This document shows positions 12,301-24,300 of a stretch of 64,000 nt of DNA, in pieces (position 1 is the first letter of the stretch; each line of letters starts with the position of its first letter). The notes under the pieces are model-generated. The model was not told where the DNA came from. It ran no database searches and saw nothing but the letters and a program-made list of their open reading frames with translations. Origin of the DNA: Emydura subglobosa. Its lineage: Eukaryota; Chordata; Testudines; Chelidae. Where the stretch lies: NCBI GenBank assembly GCA_007922225.1, contig ML679963.1, positions 148,804 through 212,803 of the forward strand, read 5' to 3'. The translations under genes were made by a program, and so were the position numbers.

Positions 12301-15300
12301 AAAAAAACTAAAGAGAAAAACAAGGTTACTCACCAGTAACTGATCTTCTTCGAGACGTGCTGCTCACGTCCATTCCACTGTAGGTGTGTGCACACCACCG
12401 TGCACGGTTCCTGGAACTTTTTTCCCCTTAGCAGAACCCGTAGGGCTGGCTGTGGTGCCCCCTGGAGTCCCGCGCGCATGCCACGGTACATGAGGCACTG
12501 CCGGCCCTACACCCCCTCAGTCCCTTCTTTCCGCCAACTCCGGCAGCGGGGACAGGGCTGTGATGTGGAATGGACATGAGCAATACATCTTGAAGAACAT
12601 CAGTTACTGGTAAGTAACCTTGTTTTTTTTCTTCGAGTGATTGCTCATGTCCATTCCATTATAGGTGACTAACAAGCAATACCTTGGAGGTGGGTAGGAG
12701 TTACTGGTGAGCTGCCCTCAGCCCGACTTTGCCGAATCCCACGTCCTCTGTCGCCTGCTGGGCAATGGTGCTTGAGCTCCGGTTGAGTGCGCTGTGATGG
12801 TTCCCAATACGGACACCCTCGCCTCCTGGTTGCAGAACTTGATGCATGATGTAATCCGCGTTGAGATGCGCTGGGTGGAGATAGGTGAGCCTTTCATCCC
12901 ATCGGCCACTGTGACGAAGAGCTATGTTGATTTCCGGAACGGCTTTGTACGCTCGACGTAGAAGGCCAGGGCTCGTCTCACATCCAGCGAATGCCATCTC
13001 CTCTCCTCCTCCAAACCGTGAGATTTGGGAAAAACACGGGGAGAAAAATATCTTGATTACAATGAAATTGGGAAACCACCTTGGGTAGGAAGGCCGGATG
13101 TGGCCTCAGCTGAAACTTGTCCTTACAGAATACTGTATAAGGGTGCTCCGAAGTCAAGGCCCTAATCTCAGAGACCCTCCTAGCTGAGGTACTGACCACC
13201 AGGAAGGCTACCTTCCATGAAAGCATGAGCAGAGGGCATGAAGCTATGGGTTCAAAGGGGGGCCCTCGTGAGTCTCGAGAGGACCAGGTTGAGATCCCAG
13301 GGAGGCACTGGGTCACAGACCTTCAGATAAAGCCTCTTCACCCCCTTGAGAAACCTATTGACATGGGATGGGAGAACAGCGATCTCCCCTCTAGAGGCTG
13401 ATGGAAGGCTGAAATAGCCGCCAGGTGAACCTACAGCGAGGCCAGCACCAGACCCTGGAGCAGGTACTCCAGGATCGCCTGTATAGGCGAGAGGCTGGGG
13501 GGAATACCCTGGGACTCTGCCCAACAGGTAAACAGCCTCCACTTAGCCCAATACACGACCTGTGTAGAGAGCTTCCTGCTGCCAAGGAGAACTTGCTGGA
13601 CCTGCACCAAGCAGGCTCTCTCTCCCTCTGTCAGCCACAGAGCCTCCAGGCTGTGAGGTGCAGGGTGTCCAGATATGGATGCAACAGGCGACTGTGGTCC
13701 TGGGATAGAAGGTCATGCCGCCTCAGGAGGTCCAGGGGTGGGGCGATCGAAAGGTCCACAAGCATGCTGAACTAGTGCTGTCTCGGCCAGGCTGGAGTGA
13801 TGAGTATAATGTTCGCCCTGTCCATCTTTATTTTCAGTAGGACCTTGGGCAGGAGTGGAATGGGTGGAAACGCGTACATGAGGGTCCCTGTCCAGTCCAC
13901 GAGGAACACGTTGGAAACTGATCCAGTCTTGCGACCCTGGAGCGAGCAGAACCTGGGACACCGTGTTCCAGGCCGACGCGAATAGGTCCAGTTGGGGAAT
14001 GCCCCACTTCTGGAAGATCATAGCCACCACCTCTGGGTGAAACGACCTGCTGAGGCCATCCACCTCATCGTTCCTCACTTCTGGAAGATGAGAGGGTGTC
14101 AGGTGGAAATCATGCCTCACGGCAAGGTCCCACAGATGGGTAGCTTCCTCGCAGAGGGCTGAGGAGTGTGCTCCCCCCTGCCTGTTTATGTAAAACGTGG
14201 CTGCAGTGCTGTCTGTCAGCACCTGCACCACTCTGCCTGTCAGAATTGGAGGAACACCTTGCATGCTAGGTGAATGGCCCTCAGCTCCTTCACGTTGATG
14301 TGCAGGACCCTCTCCTCCCCCGACCAGAACCCGAGTGCCTAGGTTGACGCTGATGTGGGCTCCCCATCCCACGTCTGAAGCACTGGAAATTAGGGTGACC
14401 GACGGGACCAGTTCCCTTCATCACTGCCCTGGGAGTCTGCCACCAATTTAGTGAGGCTAAGACGGGTGGGGAACTGTGACCACCCGGTCCAATGGGTGTC
14501 TGCTCGGCACATATACCGAGGCCAACCATGCCTGAAGTGGTCTGGGCCTCAGGCGAGCTAGTCTCACTATGTACGTGCAGGCCACCATGTAGCCTAACAG
14601 CTGTAGGCAGAGCCTGGCTGTTGTCATGGGGCATCGGTGCAGCTGGGAGATGATAGAGACCATTGCCTCGAAACGTGGCTGAGGCAGGAAGGCTCTGACC
14701 TTGGAGGCGTCCAGGATAGCCCCAGTGAACTCTATTTGTTGCACTGGGGTTAATGTGGACTTCTGTTCATTTATGAGTAGCCCCAGCCTGCTGCACATGG
14801 AGCAAGTGAGGGTCACGCTGTCCTGTACCTGGGACCTGGACCTGCCTCTGATCAGCCAAATCATCTAGGTAAGGAAAAATTTGCACACCTTTTCATCTCA
14901 GGTGGGCAGCCACTAGCGCCATGCACTTGGTAAACACCCTTGGAGCTGAAGATAGGCCAAAGAACAGGGCTGTAAACTGGTAGTGGGAACCAGTCACCAT
15001 GAAATGGAGAAAACACCTGTGGCTGGGGAGGATAGACACATGAAAGTATGCGTCCTTGAGGTCAAGGGCAGCATACCAGTCTCCTGGATCCAGGGAAGGT
15101 ATTATGGAGGCTAGGGAGACCATGTGAAACCTGAGTCGTTTGACATATTTGTTTAGACGACACAGGTCTAATATGGGTCGCAGACCTCCCTTTGCCTTGG
15201 GGATGAGGAGGTACCTCAAATAGAACCCCTTCCCCCTTCTGCCTTGAGAGACCATTTCCACTGCTCTCAGGTTGAGGAGGGTGTCCACCTCCTGCAAGAG

Positions 15301-18300
15301 GAGTTGCTTGTGAGAGGGGTCCCTGAAGAGGGACGGAGGGGAGGTTGTTGGGGGGGGGAGGGGGTAGATGTAAACTGCAGGGCATAGCCCCCTGAGACTA
15401 TCCCAAGGACCCAATGGTTCAAAGTGATTTTTGCCTATTCGGGGTAGAAGGGCCTTAACCTGTTTAGGAAGGGGCGGGGCGGATGTAGGAGAGCAGTCGC
15501 GGCACTACCCTCGGGCGCACCATCAAAATTGTCTCCTTTGATTGCCCGACCTCCTGGGGGACCCCTGCTAAGGAGCCGAGGACAAGCTAGGGGGCTGATT
15601 TCTTCTTCTAAACCTCTTATTTCTAACCCTATAGGGTTGGAAAGGCCTGGACTGAGGCCTTGGTTGCTGCTGCGCCTGGGGTTTTGACTGACGCCTGGAA
15701 AACTGGGGTGTGTAAAGGCCCAGGGAGTGAAGCGTGGCCGTGGAGTCCTTCAGATCATGCAACTTCGCATCGGTCTGGTCCAAGAATAGGGCTGAGCAAT
15801 AAAAGGGGAGGTCCTGGATAGACTGTTGCATCTCCTGGGACAGGCCCAAGGATTGCAGCCATGAGCACCTTCACATACAGATGGCAGAGGCTATGGACCT
15901 GCCTGCCGAGTCGGCAGCATCACAGGAAGTCTGGAGCGCTGCTCTAGCTACCGTGGTTCCCTCCTCCACGATAGTATTAAAGTCTGTAGCCTGGTCCTGG
16001 GGCAGGGCCTCAGCGAACCGCCTGAGGGAGTCCCACAAGTTGAAATTATATCTGCCCAGGAGGGCCTGATGGTTGGCAATCCTGAACTGCAGGCTTGCCG
16101 TGAAATAAAGCTTTCTCCCAAACAAGTCCAGCTTCTTATTGTCCTTGTTCTTGGGAGTCGACCCTGGCTGACATCTCCTGTCTTGCTGGTTAGCCGTGTC
16201 TACTACCAGGGTTTCTGGGGTGGGGTGTATGAACAAATACTCAAACCCCTCAGCCGGGACACAATATTTCTTCTCGGCCACCTTTAACTAGGGGTGACCG
16301 AGAAAGGGGTTTGCCACAGGGCCTTCACAATCTTAAGGACACCTTTGTGGTCCTTAGCTCCTCCACCTCCAGCCCCAAGTTGGAGGCCACCCTCTTGAGC
16401 ATCTCCTGGTGCTTCCTGAAATCCTCCAGTGACACAGAGTGGTCCTGGGAGACTGCCTCGTCAGCTGAGGAAGAGGAATGCAGAGGTGCAGCCTGTGGGT
16501 GTGCCCCCTCCTGGCGAAGGGTTGTACCCACTGAGGGTCCTTCCAGGGGGTCCGACTCCCTGTTCGAGGAGTGGTACCGATGGGCCTTCTCCTGTGCCAG
16601 AGGCACGGACTGCACCCCCGACGACTTAATGGATTGGGGTCCCGGCCCCACCTGGATAGCCCAGGGAGCCCAATAAGGCCATTGTTGTGGCCATTGTCCC
16701 TGTGGCCAACCCAGGGCTAACTGCGCCACATGCTCTGATGCATTGGGGGGCGTCGACTTGCCCGACAACTTTCCCCCCTGGAAGACCCCAAGTCATCGTT
16801 GGAGTCAGAGGCCCTGGACTGGTGGTGCCATGTTCATCCTCGGTCCCGGGCACTTCCGTGCCGGGACCACCCTCTTGACACCTCCAACCTGGAGGATGAT
16901 GGGGACTGTCTCCGTCGCCGTGAGCAGTGTTGACGAGTGGGGGCATGCTACGAAGATCTAGAGGTACCTGAACGTCATCTCAGTACTGATGATTTCTGCT
17001 GCAACTTGCCTTTCAGCTCTGCAGACACCCTCGGTGACTGAGGTCGGCGCCATCACGAACTCCTCGGTACCGAGCCTAACTCCGGCGACTAGGTTCCACG
17101 TTGTGAACTCTGCGGTGCCGGGTCTTCCTCTGATGACCGGGTTCCGCGCCGCCTCAGTGTGGGTGAACTCATTGGTGCCGGGTCCTCCGATGGCGACCAG
17201 GTTCTTCGCCATCTAGGTATGGGCGAACTCCTCAGTGCCGGGGATCTGGAACTGGAGCTGTCTGAGCGCTGCCTGGCAGACCTCGACCAGTACCAGGGAG
17301 CGACATCAGCGCCGAGAGGGAGACTCCACATCCCATGCCGGTAGGTTGGCTCAACGCCGCCAACCTGGAGCAACTGCTGGGGGAGCAGATCTGCTCTACC
17401 CCTGGAGGTCGTTCGGCGGGAGATCTTCCTCCCCATACCGAGGATATCCACCACCCTTCGGGGGGCCCCTACGCGGCTGGCCGGAGGTGGTGTAGGCAAG
17501 GCCAACAAGGCGCTTGCTGCTTGAAAAGCCTCTCGTGTCGATGGCGTTGGCAGGGGCACTCTCCCACTCCCAGGAGTTGGGGGAGGCTCCCTGACCGGAG
17601 ATGCAGGCACCGGAGAAGTCTCGATGGGCTGGGTCTGGTGCATCTCCATACTTGACCCTGCCTATACTGACGGTGCAGGGGAGTGTCCACGCTCCACGCC
17701 CTGCTTCTTTCTCTTCAATGCCGGAGATGTTGTGCGGTGTTGAGTCGAGGGCGGCGCCGACGGTGCGCTCTGTACCGAAATCATGCTCGGTACTGAGGTG
17801 GAGTGGGTAAGCTCGGACGCCAGTGGAGCGCTGCCTCCATCAATAGGGCTTTCAACTGGATTTCTCGGTCCTTTTGTGTCCTCAGTTTGAAAACCCTGCA
17901 AATCTTTCACTTATCTTTTCTGTAGGCTTCCCGCAGGCACTTAAGGCAGCAGTTGTGGGAGTCGCTGAGCAGGAAGGTCGTCTTGCAGGAGGCACACAGC
18001 TTGAAGCCAGGCGACTGGGGCATGGCCCAGCTGCTCTAAGTCCCCGCAGGGACTGCCTTATCCCTAACTACACGTAACAACACTTAACAGAACTAAATAG
18101 AACTAAACTTAGAATATCAAACAAGTCCAAAGAAGGGGAATAGTACTTGCAGAGAGCAAGGCTAGTTCCAGCAACCTTCGTGGGCGGAAAGAAGGAACTG
18201 AGGGGGCGTAGGGCCGGCAGCGCCTCATATACCGCGGCATGTGCGTGGAGCTCCAGGGGGCACTGGAGCCAACCCTACAGGATCTGCTATGGTGAAAAAA

Positions 18301-21300
18301 GTTCCGGGTAATTGTGCACAGAGGCATGCACACAACTATAGTGGAATGGACATGAGCAAGCACTCGAAGAAGAAACCCCCATTAATACTAGCTCATGTAT
18401 GTTAGCTAATCTTGTTTCCTGCTTGAAGAATCTCTCATCCACTTTCTCTTCTTGATTTGGTGGTCTATAACAGATCCTCACCATAACATCATTACTATTC
18501 TTTTCCCCTTTTTATCCTCATTTTTGTTTGTTAGTTATACCCACTTATTCTGTTGTCTTAAACTTAGAATTTAAGCTCTTTGGGACAGCAAATGTCTTAT
18601 GCTTTTATGCACTTCCCAGCACAACGGGACCTCAATCTGGCTAGGACCTCTGAGTGCTACTGTAATACAAATAATAGATACAGCATAGACTGGATATATT
18701 TAAAACCCATTGGCTTTATTCTGTATTTAGTCCCTCCTTATAAAGACAAAACTAGTAACAGCTACTTGAACACTCACGTGAGAAAATGAGGGTGATTCTT
18801 CACCGTTTCCTCCAGCTTCTCCAAAAATGTCATGTCTGTGGCATCCCCAGGTCTCAGACATTCCTCATCCTGTAGCGAGAGGAATCAGCAAACACAGCAA
18901 TACAATTAAATGCACGTGTTCAATATTTCCTTCTACATGTCAGCAGGCAAGCCAGATCTATCCCCACCTCACTAAAATGGTGCCCTCAGTTTAGTTTCTC
19001 TAGCATGTTTCTGTCTTGAGTGAAGCTGCCTAATTCACTCATATAATAAAGAGCTGTGGGGTTGAAAAGGTGATTTTTTCCCTTCTTGGAGGCTGACTTG
19101 ACTTTTAGATTCTTTCTGACCAGCAGGTGAAGACAAGCATACTTGGACTTTTGGTGAGAGGTCATCTCCCTACATACAAAGGACTTGTCTGCTCCCACAG
19201 CTTAGCTGAATTTTCGAGAGCAGAATAATTAAAATATTACCATAAAATGAAGTCAGCTGAAGCCCTGTAACGTGGGACTAATCTATGTACAGAAATGATG
19301 CTAGATGTTTAGAGAATATATATATATGCAGCAAAGCCTTGGTGTAGTAGAGCATACTAAGACAGCTCTGAAGTTCTCTAGGGTTAATAATACTGGGTAT
19401 AGAGATGCTGCCTAAGCTAGCTTGTTGTCTTGTTTCTTTCCTTCTTGGGCCTGGAAAATACAGATACTGTGAACACAGATTTGCCCTGTAGTCTTCTAAA
19501 AAATAGAGGGCCTTATCCATTTTAGAATTAAGAAGTTCATAGTCCTCAAAGGGAAGGTCCTTGATTGTTATTTGTTCCTGCCTGAGGATCCCCTGGGACT
19601 GGAGCCAGGAAGACCACCTCACTGTCACTAGTATAGCCACAATACACACTGTGGTGTCAGACACATACAGTACAGCCTAGATAGAAGTGTAGGCTATCAA
19701 ATGCCCCTCAGTCATGATGGCTTTCAATTCCTCTCAATGGTTTTGTGGTAGCTTGCCCAGAAACTGAGAAAGCTTATCCCAACTCCAATAAATGTACTTG
19801 GAAATGAGAGACTGATAATTAGCCACACACATCTGGTGGCTGGCTAATGAGTAAAATGAGTAAAAGGTCTAGTTTCTTTGCGTCTTTTTCTCTGTCAATC
19901 TGGGAGGTATTTGTTATTTTTGACCTTTCCTGGACAGCAGCCACTACAAGCAAATGTGGTACTGGGGGGAATAAGAGTCTTCAAATCCCTTGGAAGTGAC
20001 ATGGTACCTTCTTTCTGCTTGGACGTGACCAGTATCAAGGCTGGTGTGGGCCAGAGATCCTTTGTGGGCTCCAATGGGTTTTCATCAATTGGCATGGGAA
20101 GCCTGCTGGGCAACGAAGGGTGCAAGATACCCAGGAACTCCAGGGACTTCTCCTGCACTACTTCTAGTGGTATATCCAGCATCTCTGCCATGTGTTTAAT
20201 GAGCTCTTTGAATAATTTAAGATCATCCACTGAGGAAGCTATAGAGGGGTTACTGCCTGATCAGTGGAGGATGAGATCACAGCACGAACAACTTCTTCCC
20301 CTTGTGGTTGTTCTTCCTCGTTTTCCTTTCTTTCCTGGATCTGAGGCTTCATTAGTTGACCTGGCTGGGATGGTCCATATTGCATCTTTGAAGAGGGGGA
20401 ATCTAACCCTGGAGGGCCACATGATGCAGGCTTACATGAATATGGGCATACACCCCAGTGTGTCCAGTAGGGCCAGTGCTGGATAAGTACGGAGGTGGGG
20501 GACACACAGGAGGGTACCAAGAGGGATGTCTTCTATGAGTCCAGGTCGTCTTCTGCTTTCCTTTGTAGGTCTTCTTCTACTTTCCCAATGTGGTACCCAA
20601 GGGGGAGAAGGTGAGTGAGTGGGAGATATATTTAGATGGGGATGAGGAGAAAAAGAGTACACTTCCTCCAAGCAAAGGAACAGTCTATCCAAAGTGCCCT
20701 GTATATAAAGGGAAGAAGTTGGTACTGAAGATACCACCTTGACTTGCTGTGCCAATAGTTCAGTAGTTGGTGGCTTAAAATATCACCACTCATGGGCACC
20801 AGGTTTGTATAATTTTGGTGGTGCCCAGAACAGGTCCAAGTCCCCCCACCAGCCTTGTAAGCCCCTAGAGTGAGAGTGAGAGTGAGACAGAGTGTGTGTG
20901 TGGGTGTGGGTGTGTGGTTGGTAGGTAGGTATCGGCCAGGCCACATGGGAGAGGAGTGGGGCCAGGAGGTGGGTGCAGCTCTTGTGCTGCTGGGAGCAGC
21001 CGCTGTGCTGCTTGGGGCAGGAGCAGCTCCTGGCCAGGACGCTGGGCCCACATGGGAGTGGGGCGGGGAAGGGGTGGGACTGGGAGGGGGAGTGGCCTCC
21101 GTGCTGCCTGGGGGCAGGGCCGGTGCCCGAGCAGCTCCTGGCCAGCTGCTGAGAGTGTGTCGGGAAAGGGGGGCAGAATGGCTGGGCCACCCTGGGGGCC
21201 ACTGTGCTCTGTCCCTACATGGCTGAGTGTCACTGGAGGCTCTGCAGCCAGTCTCGCATCAGCACAGATATATTGGTGGAGCCAGGCCCATGTTCCTGAA

Positions 21301-24300
21301 TATTGGTGGAGCATGGGCACCACAGGCCCATATAACTCACCAACTATGTCACCACCCTCAGCCTTTTCAGGGGAGACAACGGCAGTGTCAGGTCCATAGT
21401 TAAATCACTCAGTACTCTGTATGCTTTGCGTATCAAGAGAGCAGGTAATGCTGGGTACTGAAGAACATGGTTCGGAGGTGACCAGTTCCCAAGGCTCTGG
21501 GTACTGAGAAAAAACAGTCCACAGATATCGTGGGTGCAACTGGGGCTCTCTTAGTAGTCTGTACTGGGGCACTGGAGGGGACCTCAGACTTTTGGCCCTT
21601 AGAAGGTTGAGCCTGAGATGAGTCAGAAGTCTGTGTCTTGACTTGTCAGGCACCTGAGAAGGTGACTTTTGTGCCTCCTATCTCCTGTCGTCCCTGCCCG
21701 TCAGAAGACTGATGCCAGAATGGAGATGGATGACTGGAATCTCTTAGTAGATGTGACCCAGAAGTGCAGGTGGAATCTCAGCTCACCAGGCCACTAATGG
21801 AGAGGAACTGATCAGAGGACTGCAGACTGGTTTTGACTTATGTCTCAGTGTCTGAGGAGGCGTGCTTTGAGCTTTTGAGGAGGAATAACTTCAGGTGGGC
21901 TTCGCTAGCATTCTGTATGTGCTCAGAGAAAGACCAATGTATGGACTGTTGCTTGGGTCCATGTCCCTCTCCAAGGCATGCCAGTTGCTACGCAGCATTG
22001 AAACATCACAAGAGGCAGGTTTCGAACCCCAGTGATTTAGCTTCTGCCATATTGCTAGCACCTTTTGGCAGGTGGGGGGTTTATGTCTAACCTACACTGA
22101 AACTTATCTAAGAAAATTATATATAAAAATATTAGCCAACTGGCAATAACTATATGAACTAACAAACAACTAAGGTTGCTAACTAACACCAGCACAGTGC
22201 ATAGGGATGGTGGACACTCATTGCCACAAGCAATAAGAAAGAACTGAAGGATGGTTGGGCCTGCTCTGCCCTTTATGCCTTTGTACTGGGGGACAGACCA
22301 GGATATATATGGCACAAGTACAGCCCCAGGGGACACTGTTGACCAAAAGAATCCAATCCTGCATGCACCAAGCATGGAACCCATGTGGAGAATCATTCAA
22401 ACCTACAGCAGGAGTTGAACAACGTTGTAGCCTCAGTTTACTCAATTCCCCTCTCCCATCCCAGCCACTTCAGTGAGAGAATTCTTCTCCCATCCTCACA
22501 GAACAAACAACAGCGAGGCACATCCATTTTGCCACATAGTTCAGCTGTCACAATAGCTGCTCGGAGCAGGAGATCAAAGATCAGGTGACTACTTTGACCA
22601 AGGCTCACTCTGCCTCTTCTGAACTGCATCCACACCTCACTATGGCTGTATAATTTTTACAACCCGAGAGTCAGGACGGAGAAATTCAAATATTTTGCAA
22701 AAAGGAGTTCTCTTGACAATAGGCTTTCTGCTCAGAACCCCGCCACTCCTCTCCCCCGAAACAGACTCTCTGCAGGACACTCTTGGACGAGACAGTTTAA
22801 GGGGGAAGGGGCAAAAAGCTTTTGTGGATTCAGACATTTATTTTCTGTTGATGGTTTCCTTCTATCATCTTGAATGTGGTTAATGAGAAATTTATTTGAA
22901 TGTATGCATTGTATGGCATTACAGATATACGTCTCAATATTACCCCCAATAAAAATATAAGTTAAAACAGCTTTGCTTAAAAAGCAGCTTCTAGTTTATT
23001 CAGTGTAAAGTTCTATAGAAAACAGTACTGTGTGGTTAGAGATATCAGCAAATACAAAAACAAGCATGAAGGACAGTTAGCCTCTGGGTCTAACACATCA
23101 CATGCTTAACACTGGGCTCTACTCACATCTCCACCTCCCTCCGCAATCCTCACACCTACCACTCCCACAAACAACCTTTACACCAGCCTCCACTTCCTTT
23201 TCACCCAAGTCTATTCATTTCCCATTATGCTTCTAAATACCTTAAATTAAAAATAAATAAATAAGTACAGGTTTGTGAACTCACCAAAATAGAAATTATG
23301 CCTTTGAATTTCTCTTCCACCAAATCACAAATGATTTTGTTATTGAAATACTGGACAGGTTCCCACTGCCATTCACAAAGAGACACAAAAAATTAAAGAC
23401 TGTTTAATTAAAGATCTTGATTCTGCACTAGAAGGAAATAGTCTGAGTGATCAGTGTATTTCAGAGGATAGAAAATATTTAAAATAGTTTTCCTGAGGCC
23501 GACATCTCAAGTCTGAAAGATATATTTCTTTCATACACATACGTTTATTTTTCTGATCTCTCTGTATTCCTTTTATTTTTGCCAGAGAGAAGGTGAATAT
23601 TTTTGTCCCATCATGACCAAAAGGAAAGGGGAAAGCTATGCAACCAAGGTCTCTATTCTGAAATACTGGTGGAGTGGACAGTGTTGCTCTTTACCAAAGG
23701 GATTAAACAGAAGTCTGATTCAAATACACTAAGCAGTTGCAACTAGGGATATAAAATCTCATATTATGGAACTAAAATAGTACAGAACTGTGACTCTTGC
23801 TCCTGCTTCGCATACGTCACACACAGACTGACTATTCCTGAAACCAAACCAGCCTAAAATGAAATATTTCTCTCTGTTCTAGGTCATCACTGAATCATGT
23901 CATCCCAGTTCCTCATCTCTCATTCAAATTTACAAAAGACGGTCTCCCGGACTTGGGTGGCAGCTGATCTCTGTGGTTTCTGCTCTGAAAATGATCTACA
24001 AATTCCGAATGCAGGATTCAAAAGAAAGAACCTCTTCAGAATTGGGAACCAAGCCATTCAAAAAAAATACATTTAGTTGGCAGTAGCAACAAACAGCTGA
24101 GGAAGGAGCACAGAAATTTCTAGAGATCTGTCTTACAGCATCCTTATTCTCCTATCTATCTAGGTTCTTCTATAGCAACCACAGTGTAGCATCTGAATGT
24201 CTTATAGCCAGCACCATGTACCTACACAGAATCTCAAGACAATAATTAAGCAGAGAATCCACCACAGAAGCTTCTGCTATTTCTTAATTATATGACTAAG

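Larger units (their letters stand above)
12322..18372 (-). mobile_element. DIRS-like tyrosine-recombinase retrotransposon A, nearly full length
   Basis: A 6.05-kb element in a MYO1C intron, coded on the minus strand (5' end at 18372). It has inverted terminal repeats of about 200 bp (12345-12545 and 18170-18372) and an internal complementary fold-back at the low end. It has gag, RT-RNase H and tyrosine recombinase regions in the order expected for DIRS. No integrase, protease or long direct repeats are seen. Left edge AAC|AAGGTTACTC, right edge CACTCGAAGAAG|AAA: an AAC-type trinucleotide at the borders instead of a target duplication, as expected for recombinase-mediated insertion. Frameshifts and stops in all three ORFs show it is inactive. 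Confidence 0.92.
19400..22401 (-). mobile_element. DIRS-like element E, gag-side half only
   Basis: It is read from 22401 downward. The 5' terminal repeat remnant ends with catgtggagaatcattcaaa, matching the tccacattggg...cactcgaag edge of element D. Then comes non-coding leader (22050-22200), gag in several frames (21653-21405, 20755-19895) and a gag C-terminal part near 19430-19660 ([14 protein letters not shown]). RT, RNase H, recombinase and the other terminus are absent. A foreign 518-bp insert sits at 20813-21330. The low boundary is approximate. Confidence 0.7.

Noticed and set aside
16311..17910. Plus-strand frames up to 121 aa opposite the DIRS gag
   Set aside because: They are the complement of the GC-rich gag region of element A; the minus strand carries the gag-like finger and motif order.
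20632..21399. Overlapping frames of 118-152 aa on both strands
   Set aside because: They fall in a GC-rich repeat insert with simple-sequence runs and have no recognisable domain.
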